Source of the DNA: Ferrovibrio sp.
GTDB taxonomy: Bacteria; Pseudomonadota; Alphaproteobacteria; Ferrovibrionales; Ferrovibrionaceae
Reading direction: 5' to 3'
NCBI GenBank assembly: GCA_017991315.1
Contig: JAGOQS010000001.1
Span: 310,001-374,000, forward strand
DNA length: 64,000 bases
In this document: positions 8,600-15,968 of the stretch, piece after piece
Layout of the letters: each line of letters begins with the position of its first letter
How positions within the stretch are numbered: the first letter of the stretch is position 1
Notes under the pieces: model-generated
Seen by the model: only the letters and a program-made list of their open reading frames with translations
Told to the model about the DNA's origin: nothing
The model's database searches: none
Translations under genes and position numbers: made by a program

Positions 8600-9882
8600 C
8601 CATTCTCGCTGTCAGCTTCTTCGGCTTCCTTGTCCTTGGCGTCCCGGTCGCTTTCTCCATCGGCCTCTCGGCGGTGGTGACCATTCTCTACGAGGGCCTG
8701 CCGCTGGCCGTGGTGTTCCAGCGCATGGCAGCAGGAATGAACATCTTTTCCTTCCTCGCCATTCCGTTCTTCATCTTTGCCGGCGAATTGATGCTCTATG
8801 GTGGCGTCGCTGACCGCATCGTGCGTTTCGCCAAGGATGCCATCGGCCATATCCGTGGCGGGCTGGGCATGTCGAATGTGGTTGCCTGCACGCTATTCGG
8901 CGGTGTTTCCGGCTCGCCGGTGGCCGATGTCTCGGCCATGGGCGCGGTGATGATCCCGATGATGAAGAAGGAGGGGTATGACGCCGACTATGCCGTCAAC
9001 GTCACCACCCATGCCTCGCTGGTCGGCGCGCTGATGCCTACCAGCCACAACATGATCATCTATTCGCTGGCGGCGGGTGGCAAGGTATCGATTGCGGCGC
9101 TGATCCTGGCCGGCCTTATTCCCGCAGCACTGCTAACACTCTGCATGCTGGTGGCGGCCTATCTGGTGGCGATCAAGCGCGGCTATCCAGCTGGCACATT
9201 TCCCGGCTGGCACCAGGTGGCGCGGTCGGCCGCCGCCGCCATTCCTGGCCTGTTCATCATTGTCATCATCCTGGTCGGCATCCTGCAGGGCATCTTCACC
9301 GCCACGGAAGCGGCGGCGGTGGCGGTGATCTATGCCATCCTGCTCGCCAGCCTGGTCTACCGCTCGCTCACCTGGGCGCATCTGGTGAAGGCGGCGGCCA
9401 AGGCGGTGAAAACCACCGGCATCGTGCTGCTGCTGATCGGCGTGTCGAACACCTTCGGCTACCTGATCAGCCTCTACGAAGCCGCCGAGCTTACCGGCAA
9501 GGCACTCTCCAGCATTTCCACCTCGCCCTGGGTGATCTTCCTGCTGGTGAATGTCATCCTGTTCGTGCTCGGCACTTTCCTGGATATGGCGGCGACGATC
9601 CTGATCTGCACGCCGATCTTCCTGCCGATCTGCATTCAATACGGCATGGGGCCGGTGCAGTTCGGTATGCTGATGCTGATCAACTGCGCACTCGGCCTCA
9701 ACACGCCGCCGGTCGGCACCACGCAATTCGTCGGCTGCGCCATCGGCGAGGTCAGCATCGGCCATGTCATGCGCACGATCTGGCCGTTCTACGGCGCGCT
9801 GATCGCCGCGCTGTTCCTCGTCACCTATGTGCCGGGCTTTTCGCTCTGGCTGCCAGACCTGTTCCTGGGCGGCAAGCACTAG
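8590..9882 (+). CDS. TRAP transporter large permease, DctM family
   Basis: 430 residues with about twelve membrane segments, the inner-membrane transport subunit. Family features include the N-terminal FGFLVLGVPVAFSIG, the GGVSGSPVADVSAMGAVMIP loop and the C-terminal LGLNTPPVGTTQFV. It begins inside dctQ and ends four bases from the convergent stop of the ParB-domain gene. With 7119 and 8090 it forms a complete TRAP system placed opposite the uronate oxidation genes. Confidence 0.93.
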   Translation: MALTILAVSFFGFLVLGVPVAFSIGLSAVVTILYEGLPLAVVFQRMAAGMNIFSFLAIPFFIFAGELMLYGGVADRIVRFAKDAIGHIRGGLGMSNVVACTLFGGVSGSPVADVSAMGAVMIPMMKKEGYDADYAVNVTTHASLVGALMPTSHNMIIYSLAAGGKVSIAALILAGLIPAALLTLCMLVAAYLVAIKRGYPAGTFPGWHQVARSAAAAIPGLFIIVIILVGILQGIFTATEAAAVAVIYAILLASLVYRSLTWAHLVKAAAKAVKTTGIVLLLIGVSNTFGYLISLYEAAELTGKALSSISTSPWVIFLLVNVILFVLGTFLDMAATILICTPIFLPICIQYGMGPVQFGMLMLINCALGLNTPPVGTTQFVGCAIGEVSIGHVMRTIWPFYGALIAALFLVTYVPGFSLWLPDLFLGGKH

Positions 9883-9885
9883 GTT

Positions 9886-10134
9886 CTAGAACTTGCGCGC
9901 CGCCACCACCAGGGCCGGGATCGCCGCTTCGCCAAGGAAGCGGAAGGCTTCCAGCCGGTGCAGCCCGGCCACCAGCACATAGCGGTCCTTGTCGACGCGC
10001 ACCTGGATCGGTATCTGCAGGCCGTTCTGCACGATATCGTCGGCCAGGGCTTCCATCTTGGCCGGTTCCAGCGTGCCTTTGAATTTCTGCGGCACGTAGA
10101 TTTTCGCGAGCGGGATCGGTACGGGCTTCATCAT
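9886..10134 (-). CDS. ParB/Srx-fold mini-protein
   Basis: An 82-residue protein that is essentially one ParB/sulfiredoxin-like domain: IPLAKIYVP, then [16 protein letters not shown], and [17 protein letters not shown], equivalent to the GERR-type nucleotide loop. There is no helix-turn-helix, so it is not a chromosome-partitioning ParB. Similar domains in other proteins bind or hydrolyse nucleotides. Two consecutive ATGs (10134, 10131) are possible starts. The gene overlaps the end of the yaiI-family gene in an ATGA junction, so the two are probably translated together. Role unknown. Confidence 0.8.
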   Translation of the reverse strand: MMKPVPIPLAKIYVPQKFKGTLEPAKMEALADDIVQNGLQIPIQVRVDKDRYVLVAGLHRLEAFRFLGEAAIPALVVAARKF

Positions 10135-10598
10135 GCGGGTAATCTCCGGTGCAGCCGCAGGATGGCCTCATGCAACGCGGAAAGGAAGGTCGAGCGGTCT
10201 TTAGCCGAGAAGGGCCGCGGGCCACGGGTGGCTTCGCCGGCCGAACGCAGGTCGGTCATCAGGTTGCGGGTGGCCAGCGCCATGCCGATGTTGTTTTCGT
10301 CGAATGCCTTTCCTGTGGGGGCCAGCACGGTGGCGCCGGTCTTGACGCAGCGCGCGGCGAGCGGAATGTCGGCGGTGATCACGATGCTGGCAGGATTGGC
10401 GCGGGCGGCGATCCAGTCATCAGCCACATCCAGGCCTTCTGCCACCTGCTCCAGGCGGATCCATGGCACGCGCGGCAGATTGATGAAGCTGTTCGCCACC
10501 ACCTGCACGCCGATGCCATGGCGTTCTGCCACCTTGAATATCTCCGCCTTCACCGGGCAGGCATCGGCATCCACCAGTATTTCGATTGCGGTCGGCAT
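10131..10598 (-). CDS. YaiI/YqxD family protein (UPF0178, PIN-like)
   Basis: 155 residues with the family signature [14 protein letters not shown] (about residues 7-20), VQVVANSF, then [14 protein letters not shown] and [13 protein letters not shown]. The aspartates in DADACP and TADIPLA form the presumed acidic site of this PIN-like fold, suggesting an RNA or nucleic acid hydrolase, but no activity is established for the family as far as I know. It is divergent from nasT across a 120-base gap containing an inverted repeat. Family assignment is firm, function not. Confidence 0.88.
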   Translation of the reverse strand: MPTAIEILVDADACPVKAEIFKVAERHGIGVQVVANSFINLPRVPWIRLEQVAEGLDVADDWIAARANPASIVITADIPLAARCVKTGATVLAPTGKAFDENNIGMALATRNLMTDLRSAGEATRGPRPFSAKDRSTFLSALHEAILRLHRRLPA

Positions 10599-10637
10599 TA
10601 TCCCCCAAGCACCGTCAACGGGTTAGCGCAAATTAAC

Positions 10638-10663
10638 AGCGGCAATGGTGCGACTTTGCCGCT
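10638..10663. promoter_or_regulatory. Inverted repeat in the yaiI-nasT divergent gap
   Basis: AGCGGCAA (10638-10645) and TTGCCGCT (10656-10663) are perfect 8-base arms around a 10-base spacer. The right arm overlaps TTGCCG, a possible -35 for nasT. It could be an operator for one or both divergent genes; there is no T-run, so a terminator is unlikely. Confidence 0.4.
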
Positions 10664-10718
10664 TTGGTATGCGAATTGCTAGTCTGTAAGGCATAAAGCC
10701 TGACTTGGGTGAAGCATT

Positions 10719-11306
10719 GTGAGTGGTTTGCGTATTCTTCTGATCGACGAGAACCCGGAACGGGCCGCGGTATTGAACGAGGCGTTGCGGGCTCAGGGCT
10801 ATGAACTGGTGGCGCGCATGGCGCCACGCGAACTAAGTGCGCGCCGCGTCGCCGAGATTGCTCCCGATGTGGTGATCGTCGACATGGATTCGCCCAGCCG
10901 CGACACCATCGACAGCATGCGGCAGATCAACGACGACCAGCCGCGTCCAATCGTCATGTTCGTCGATCAGTCCGATGTCGGCATGATCGAACAGGCCATG
11001 CAGGCCGGCGTTTCGGCCTATATCATCGACGGTCTGAACGTGAAGCGGGTGAAGCCGATCCTCGATGTTGCCATCGCGCGCTTCCGGGAATTCCAGGCGC
11101 TGCGCGATGAACTGAAGAAGACCAAGGCGACGCTGCATGAGCGCAAGCTGATCGAGCGCGCCAAGGGCATGCTGATGCGCGAGAAGAAGCTCAGCGAGGA
11201 GGAGGCCTATGCCGCGCTCCGCAAGCTCGCCATGGACCGCCAGCAGCGCCTTGTCGATGTGGCCGAAACGCTGCTCGCTTTCGCCGATCTGCTGAAGAAG
11301 GATTGA
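10719..11306 (+). CDS. nasT: ANTAR-domain response regulator NasT (nitrate antiterminator)
   Basis: A 195-residue protein with a pseudo-receiver domain (LRILLIDENPERAAVL, DVVIVDMDSPSRDTIDSM) and a C-terminal ANTAR RNA-binding domain from about residue 135: LIERAKGMLMREKKLSEEEA ending in VDVAETLL. NasT binds paired hexaloop hairpins in nascent leaders and prevents termination. It is normally held by the nitrate sensor NasS until nitrate is present. It starts with GTG at 10719. The gene is followed directly by a leader with matching hairpins, and the presumed NasS lies further on at 13,824. Confident. Confidence 0.93.
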   Translation: MSGLRILLIDENPERAAVLNEALRAQGYELVARMAPRELSARRVAEIAPDVVIVDMDSPSRDTIDSMRQINDDQPRPIVMFVDQSDVGMIEQAMQAGVSAYIIDGLNVKRVKPILDVAIARFREFQALRDELKKTKATLHERKLIERAKGMLMREKKLSEEEAYAALRKLAMDRQQRLVDVAETLLAFADLLKKD

Positions 11307-11313
11307 GACCGTC

Positions 11314-11330
11314 TGCATAGTGCGCGTGCA
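11314..11330. promoter_or_regulatory. Candidate NtrC enhancer site
   Basis: TGCA-N9-TGCA with the nine-base spacing of the NtrC consensus, flanked by C and G to give CTGCA...TGCAG. The inner bases match the consensus poorly. It lies about 100 bases upstream of the -24/-12 promoter, a normal enhancer distance. Confidence 0.45.
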
Positions 11331-11427
11331 GGCTTCGCCTGTTTTGTGTGCAGTGCAGCAGAGTCACACCCCCTTCGACTTTCGTCGTGGTGTAGCGGAA
11401 AACCGCCAATTTAGCTAATTCTGCGAC

Positions 11428-11444
11428 TTGGCACGCTTCATGCT
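11428..11444 (+). promoter_or_regulatory. Sigma-54 (-24/-12) promoter of the nitrate operon
   Basis: TTGGCACG followed by CTTC and ATGCT. The invariant GG (11430-11431) and GC (11442-11443) are separated by exactly ten bases, and the TTGGCACG half matches the consensus fully; the -12 half has A in place of the first T. Predicted transcription start is near 11455, six bases before the first leader hairpin. Confidence 0.72.
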
Positions 11445-11460
11445 TTGTTAAACCCGACCA

Positions 11461-11513
11461 CCTGCTGCAACGGCGCAGCAGGTTCATATGATCGGACAAT
11501 GGCGTCCTGCGAT
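11461..11513 (+). ncRNA. ANTAR (NasT) target: two hexaloop hairpins in the nrtA leader
   Basis: Hairpin 1 is an 8-bp stem (11461-11468 with 11475-11482) closing the loop AACGGC. Hairpin 2 is a 4-bp stem (11494-11497 with 11504-11507), extended by ATC/GAT past a bulge, closing the loop AATGGC. Both loops have six bases with A first and G fourth, the known ANTAR recognition rule. The spacing between them is short, as in other ANTAR leaders. Confidence 0.82.
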
Positions 11514-11567
11514 GCGGCTCCGGGCCTTTTTGGCTTCGGATCACCTGCATCGGAGGGCGCCTTTTTT
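11501..11567 (+). terminator. Conditional terminator of the nitrate operon leader
   Basis: Arms 11501-11515 and 11547-11561 pair at 14 of 15 positions, counting one G-T wobble, and are followed by six T residues (11562-11567). The 5' arm begins inside the loop of ANTAR hairpin 2 and uses all of its 3' arm, so terminator and hairpin 2 cannot form together. A further 7-bp hairpin (11568-11591) lies between the terminator and the nrtA RBS. Confidence 0.82.
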
Positions 11568-11620
11568 GTTGCCGTGAGCACAAGCGGCAACGCAACGGAC
11601 AACCAGCAGGAGGCTTCGAC

Positions 11621-12931
11621 ATGCGTGGCACGATTGGCAAGAAGGGTGTGAACCGGCGTCAGGTGTTCAAGGGGGCGGCGGGCGCGGCGGCTTTGTTCGC
11701 GTCGGCGAAGCTGGCTTTGCCGGCGGGTGCTTTCGCACAGGCAGCGGGCCCGGAAGTGAAGGGCACCAAGCTCGGCTATATCGCGCTCACCGATGCCTCG
11801 CCGCTGATCATCGCCAAGGAAAAGGGCTTTTTCGCCAAGTATGGCGTGCCCGACATGGTGATCGACAAGCAGGCTTCCTGGGGCGCCACGCGTGACAATA
11901 TCGAACTCGGCGAAGCCGGCGGCGGCATCACCGGCGCGCATATCCTGACGCCGATGCCCTACCTGATCACGGTCGGCAAGATCACCAAGACCAAGATTCC
12001 GATGGCGATGCTGGCGCGGCTCAACACCAACGGTCAGTCGATCTCGGTGTCGAACACCTACGCCAATATGGGCGTCACCACCGATGCCAAGGCACTCGGC
12101 GCTGCCTTCAAGAAGGCCAAGGCGGAAGGCAAGGATATCAAGTGCGCCATGACCTTCCCCGGCGGCACCCATGACATGTGGATCCGCTATTGGCTGGCCG
12201 CCAACGGTATCGATCCGGAGAAGGATGTTTCCACCATCGTGGTGCCGCCGCCGCAGATGGTGGCGAACATGAAGGTGAACACCATGGAAGCCTTCTGTGT
12301 CGGCGAGCCGTGGAATTCGCAGCTTGTGCACCAGAAGATCGGCTTCACCGCGCTCACCACCGGCGAGTTGTGGAAGGATCACCCCGAAAAGTCGCTCAGC
12401 CTGCGCGCCGATTGGGTGGAGAAGAACCCGAAGGCCGCCAAGGCGATTTTGATGGCGGTGATGGAAGCCCAGATGTGGTCCGACAAGATGGAGAACAAGG
12501 CCGAGCTGTGCAAGATCGTCGGCGGTCGCGACTGGTTCAAGGTGCCGGTGGAAGACATCCTCAACCGTCAGACCGGTGATATCGATTACGGCGATGGCGG
12601 CCGCAAGGTAAAGGTTGGCCTGGATAGCCCGCTGGTGATGAAATTCTGGCGCGACTACGCTTCCTATCCGTTCCAGAGCCATGAACTCTGGTTCCTCACC
12701 GAGAATATGCGCTGGGGCTACTTGCCCGCCGATACCGACACCAAGGCGCTGATCGGCCAGGTGAACCGCGAGGATCTGTGGCGCGATGCGGCCAAGACGC
12801 TGGGCGTGGCGGCGGCTGATATTCCGGCCTCCACCTCGCGCGGCAAGGAAACCTTCTTTGATGGCAAGGTGTTCGATCCGGCCGATCCGGCTGCGTATCT
12901 CAAGAGCCTCGCCATTTCCCGCGTCGCCTGA
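11621..12931 (+). CDS. nrtA: Nitrate ABC transporter substrate-binding protein
   Basis: 436 residues. The N-terminus carries a twin-arginine signal (NRRQVFKG, then a hydrophobic stretch ending AGAFAQA), so it is exported folded. The core has KLGYIALTDASPLIIAKEKGFF, ILTPMPYL, FPGGTHDMWIRYWLAANGIDP and AFCVGEPWNSQ, the NrtA/CmpA family pattern of nitrate or bicarbonate binders. It is the first gene after the ANTAR leader, with AGGAGG seven bases before the ATG. The operon context (nitrate and nitrite reductases) fixes the ligand as nitrate/nitrite. Confidence 0.93.
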   Translation: MRGTIGKKGVNRRQVFKGAAGAAALFASAKLALPAGAFAQAAGPEVKGTKLGYIALTDASPLIIAKEKGFFAKYGVPDMVIDKQASWGATRDNIELGEAGGGITGAHILTPMPYLITVGKITKTKIPMAMLARLNTNGQSISVSNTYANMGVTTDAKALGAAFKKAKAEGKDIKCAMTFPGGTHDMWIRYWLAANGIDPEKDVSTIVVPPPQMVANMKVNTMEAFCVGEPWNSQLVHQKIGFTALTTGELWKDHPEKSLSLRADWVEKNPKAAKAILMAVMEAQMWSDKMENKAELCKIVGGRDWFKVPVEDILNRQTGDIDYGDGGRKVKVGLDSPLVMKFWRDYASYPFQSHELWFLTENMRWGYLPADTDTKALIGQVNREDLWRDAAKTLGVAAADIPASTSRGKETFFDGKVFDPADPAAYLKSLAISRVA

Positions 12932-12941
12932 TCAGGAAAGC

Positions 12942-13811
12942 ATGGCCATGAAAATGGAAAGCATCGACAAAGCGGCCCTCACGTATGAGGGCCGCGACTG
13001 GCGCGTCACCCTGCTGCCGAAACTGACGGCAGGCGCCAAGCATATCGCCGCACGCGTGTTGCCGCCGGTGCTGTTCCTCGCGCTGCTGCTCGGCATCTGG
13101 CAGATCGCCTGCTCCTCACCCGGCGCCACCTTGCCGCCGCCGACCAAGGTGCTGGACGAAACCTGGATGCTGATCGTCGATCCGTTCTTCGACAAGGGCA
13201 ACCTGGACAAGGGCCTGTTCTGGCATATTGCCTCCAGCCTCAAGCGCGTCGCCATCGGTTTCTCGCTGGCCGCCGTGATTGGCATCGCGCTTGGTGTGCT
13301 GATCGGCCAGTCGACCCTGGCTTTCCGCGGCCTCGATCCGATCTTCCAGGTGCTGCGCACGGTGCCGCCGCTGGCCTGGCTGCCGCTGTCGCTGGCGGCT
13401 TTCCGCCATGCCGATCCGTCGGCAATCTTCGTTATCGCCATCACCGCGATCTGGCCGATCATCCTCAACACCGCCGTCGGTATCCGCAATATTCCGCAGG
13501 ATTACCGCAATGTCGCCAAGGTGCTGCAACTCAATGGCTTCGAGTTCTTCTTCAAGGTGATGCTGCCGGCGACCGTGCCGTTCATGTTCACCGGCCTCAA
13601 GATCGGCATCGGCCTGTCCTGGCTCGCCATCGTTGCCGCTGAAATGCTCATTGGCGGCGTCGGTATCGGCTTCTTCATCTGGGATGCCTGGAACTCCTCG
13701 CTGATCAGCGAGATCATCCTGGCGCTCATCTATGTCGGTCTGGTCGGCTTCATGCTCGACCGCCTGATCGGCTTCATCGGCAGCCGCGTCGGCGGCTACT
13801 CCCAGCAGTAA
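12942..13811 (+). CDS. nrtB: Nitrate ABC transporter permease
   Basis: 289 residues with about six membrane helices and the EAA-type cytoplasmic loop around IPQDYRNVAKVLQLNGFEFFFKVMLPA. Features such as VLRTVPPLAWLPLSLAAF match NrtB and the taurine/sulfonate-type permeases. The start is ATG 12942 (MAMKMES), ten bases after nrtA; a second ATG at 12948 is possible. The frame stays open upstream to 12786, inside nrtA, which is rejected. It forms the inner-membrane channel with the ATPase at 15158. Confidence 0.93.
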   Translation: MAMKMESIDKAALTYEGRDWRVTLLPKLTAGAKHIAARVLPPVLFLALLLGIWQIACSSPGATLPPPTKVLDETWMLIVDPFFDKGNLDKGLFWHIASSLKRVAIGFSLAAVIGIALGVLIGQSTLAFRGLDPIFQVLRTVPPLAWLPLSLAAFRHADPSAIFVIAITAIWPIILNTAVGIRNIPQDYRNVAKVLQLNGFEFFFKVMLPATVPFMFTGLKIGIGLSWLAIVAAEMLIGGVGIGFFIWDAWNSSLISEIILALIYVGLVGFMLDRLIGFIGSRVGGYSQQ

Positions 13812-13823
13812 CGGGGAACACGT

Positions 13824-15143
13824 ATGGCGCCGCGTCCGAAGAAGAGCAAGCGTGCGGCAGTCGCCAATGCGGCGGCTCCCCTCACGATGCGTATCGGCTT
13901 CATTGCTCTTTCCGACAGCGCGGCGCTATTCGTTGCCCAGGAAAAAGGCTTCTTCGCCCAGCACGGCCTGAAAGTCGAACTGGTGCGGGAGCCCTCCTGG
14001 GCCAATATCCGCGACAAGGTGGCGCTCGGTGCGCTGGATGCGGCGCATATGCTGGCGCCGATGCCGCTGGCTGCCACGCTGGGTGCCGGCGGCTGGAAGA
14101 AGCCGCAGATCACCTCGTTCGTGCTGGCGCTGAACGGCAACGCCGTCACCATTTCCGCCAAGCTGTGGGATCGCCTCGTTGCCATCGAGCCGAGCCTGCA
14201 GCATAGCCGGGCCGAAAGTGCCAATGCGTTGCGCCGCCTGATCAACCAGGACCGCAAGGCCGGCAAGCCGCCGCTCACCTTCGCCACCGTGTGGCCGTAT
14301 TCTTCGCACCAGATCCAATTGCGCTACTGGCTCGCTGCCGCCGGTATCGATCCGGACCGCGATGTCAACTTGGTGGTGGTGCCGCCGCCGCAGATGACCG
14401 ACCGCCTCGGTGCCGGCGAGATCGATGGCTTCTGCGTCGGCGATCCCTGGAACACCCTGGCCGTGCTGCGTGGCGTCGGCCGCATCCTGATTTCCGGCTA
14501 CGAGATCTGGAACAACCGCATGGAAAAGGTGGTTGGCGCCAACCGCGATTGGGTTGAGCGCAATCCCAATGCGCATAAGGCCATGCTGATGGCGCTGATC
14601 GAGGCCGGCGAATGGCTGGATAAGCCGGAGAACCGGCTTGAGGGCGTCGATATCATGGCGCGCGATGCCTATGTCGGCAGCCATGCGGCGGAAGCTATCC
14701 GGCTCGGCATGCTCGGCATCGTGCGCTATGGCCTCGATACCAATCCGGAGCATATGCCGGATTTCCATGTCTTCAGCCGCTACACGGCGAATTTCCCCTG
14801 GCGCAGCCAGGCGGAATGGTATTTGAGCGAAATGCGACGCTGGAATCTGATCGATCCGGCCACCGATATCGCGGCGCTGGCCGATCAGGTCTACCGCACC
14901 GATCTCTACCGCGAAGCCGCCGCCGCGCTGGACAAACCTTTCCCGCTGATCGACCGCAAGCCGGAAGGCCTGCATGCCGGCCCCTGGCAGCTCGCTCAGG
15001 CCAGTGCCCCGATCCCGATGGGGCCGGATCTCTTCTTCGATGGCAGCTATGTCTCCTCGGCGCGTTCCCAGGCCATCGGCCTGCGCCGTGAGGCCGATGC
15101 TGCCGCCAATGCCTCTCCCCGCCGTTTGCCGGCCAACCGCTGA
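13824..15143 (+). CDS. nasS: NrtA-like cytoplasmic nitrate sensor, probably NasS
   Basis: 439 residues homologous to NrtA: MRIGFIALSDSAALFVAQEKGFF, MLAPMPLAATLG, FATVWPYSSHQIQLRYWLAAAGIDP and GFCVGDPWNTL. Unlike NrtA it has no signal peptide; the N-terminus (MAPRPKKSKRAAVANAAAP) is basic without a hydrophobic core, so the protein should stay in the cytoplasm. That is the hallmark of NasS, which holds NasT inactive until nitrate binds. Here it lies between nrtB and the ATPase gene, downstream of the leader its partner controls, rather than beside nasT. The alternative, a second transport component, is less likely given the missing signal. Confidence 0.8.
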   Translation: MAPRPKKSKRAAVANAAAPLTMRIGFIALSDSAALFVAQEKGFFAQHGLKVELVREPSWANIRDKVALGALDAAHMLAPMPLAATLGAGGWKKPQITSFVLALNGNAVTISAKLWDRLVAIEPSLQHSRAESANALRRLINQDRKAGKPPLTFATVWPYSSHQIQLRYWLAAAGIDPDRDVNLVVVPPPQMTDRLGAGEIDGFCVGDPWNTLAVLRGVGRILISGYEIWNNRMEKVVGANRDWVERNPNAHKAMLMALIEAGEWLDKPENRLEGVDIMARDAYVGSHAAEAIRLGMLGIVRYGLDTNPEHMPDFHVFSRYTANFPWRSQAEWYLSEMRRWNLIDPATDIAALADQVYRTDLYREAAAALDKPFPLIDRKPEGLHAGPWQLAQASAPIPMGPDLFFDGSYVSSARSQAIGLRREADAAANASPRRLPANR

Positions 15144-15157
15144 CAGGAGTTGCCCCC

Positions 15158-15958
15158 ATGTCCACGTATCTTGCCTTCGACGATGTCGGCATGAGCTTCA
15201 AGGGTGCCAACGGAACCTTCGTGGCATTGCGCGAGATCAACCTGCAGATCAAGCAGGGTGAATTCGTTGCGCTGATCGGCCATTCGGGCTGCGGCAAGTC
15301 GACCCTGCTCAATATCGTTGCCGGCCTGTTGCGCGCCACCACGGGCGGCGTGCTGCTGCAGGGCAAGGAAGTGAACGATCCCGGTCCGGATCGCGCCGTG
15401 GTGTTTCAGAACCATTCGCTGCTGCCCTGGCTGACGGTCTACGACAATGTCCGCCTGGCAGTGGACAAGGTGCACCGCAAGGCCAAGTCGGCGGCGGAGC
15501 GCGATGAATGGACCAAGCATAATCTCGCCCTGGTCGGCATGGATCATGCGCTGGAGAAGCGGCCGCATGAAATCTCCGGCGGCATGAAGCAGCGCGTCGG
15601 CATCGCCCGCGCGCTGGCCATGGAGCCGAAGGTGCTGCTGCTGGACGAACCCTTTGGCGCGCTTGATGCGCTCACCCGCGCGACGTTGCAAGATACGGTC
15701 ATGGAGTTGCAGGCAAAGCTGCAGAACACCGTGATCATGATCACCCATGATGTGGATGAAGCTGTGCTGCTGTCTGACCGCGTGGTGATGATGACCAACG
15801 GCCCGGCGGCAACCATCGGCGAGGTGCTGAATGTCAACCTGCCGCGCCCGCGCAATCGCCTCGCCATGGTCAGCGACCCGGAATATAACCGTTGCCGCAA
15901 GGAGATCATGAACTTCCTCTATGCCCGGCACCGTGCGCCGGCCACGCATGCGGCCTGA
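15158..15958 (+). CDS. nrtC: Nitrate ABC transporter ATPase
   Basis: 266 residues. Walker A GHSGCGKST, Q-loop VFQNHSLLPWLTV, ABC signature ISGGMKQR, Walker B VLLLDEPFGALD and switch ITHDVDEA are all present. It lacks the extra C-terminal NrtA-like domain of cyanobacterial NrtC, so it resembles NrtD/NasD-type ATPases; naming varies. It powers nitrate uptake with the permease at 12942. It is 14 bases after nasS with a CAGGAG site, and ten bases before nirB. Confidence 0.93.
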   Translation: MSTYLAFDDVGMSFKGANGTFVALREINLQIKQGEFVALIGHSGCGKSTLLNIVAGLLRATTGGVLLQGKEVNDPGPDRAVVFQNHSLLPWLTVYDNVRLAVDKVHRKAKSAAERDEWTKHNLALVGMDHALEKRPHEISGGMKQRVGIARALAMEPKVLLLDEPFGALDALTRATLQDTVMELQAKLQNTVIMITHDVDEAVLLSDRVVMMTNGPAATIGEVLNVNLPRPRNRLAMVSDPEYNRCRKEIMNFLYARHRAPATHAA

Positions 15959-15968
15959 GGCCAGGGCG

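Noticed and set aside
13824-13890. Twin-arginine signal in the NasS-like protein
   Set aside because: The N-terminus is basic but has no RR motif followed by a hydrophobic stretch.
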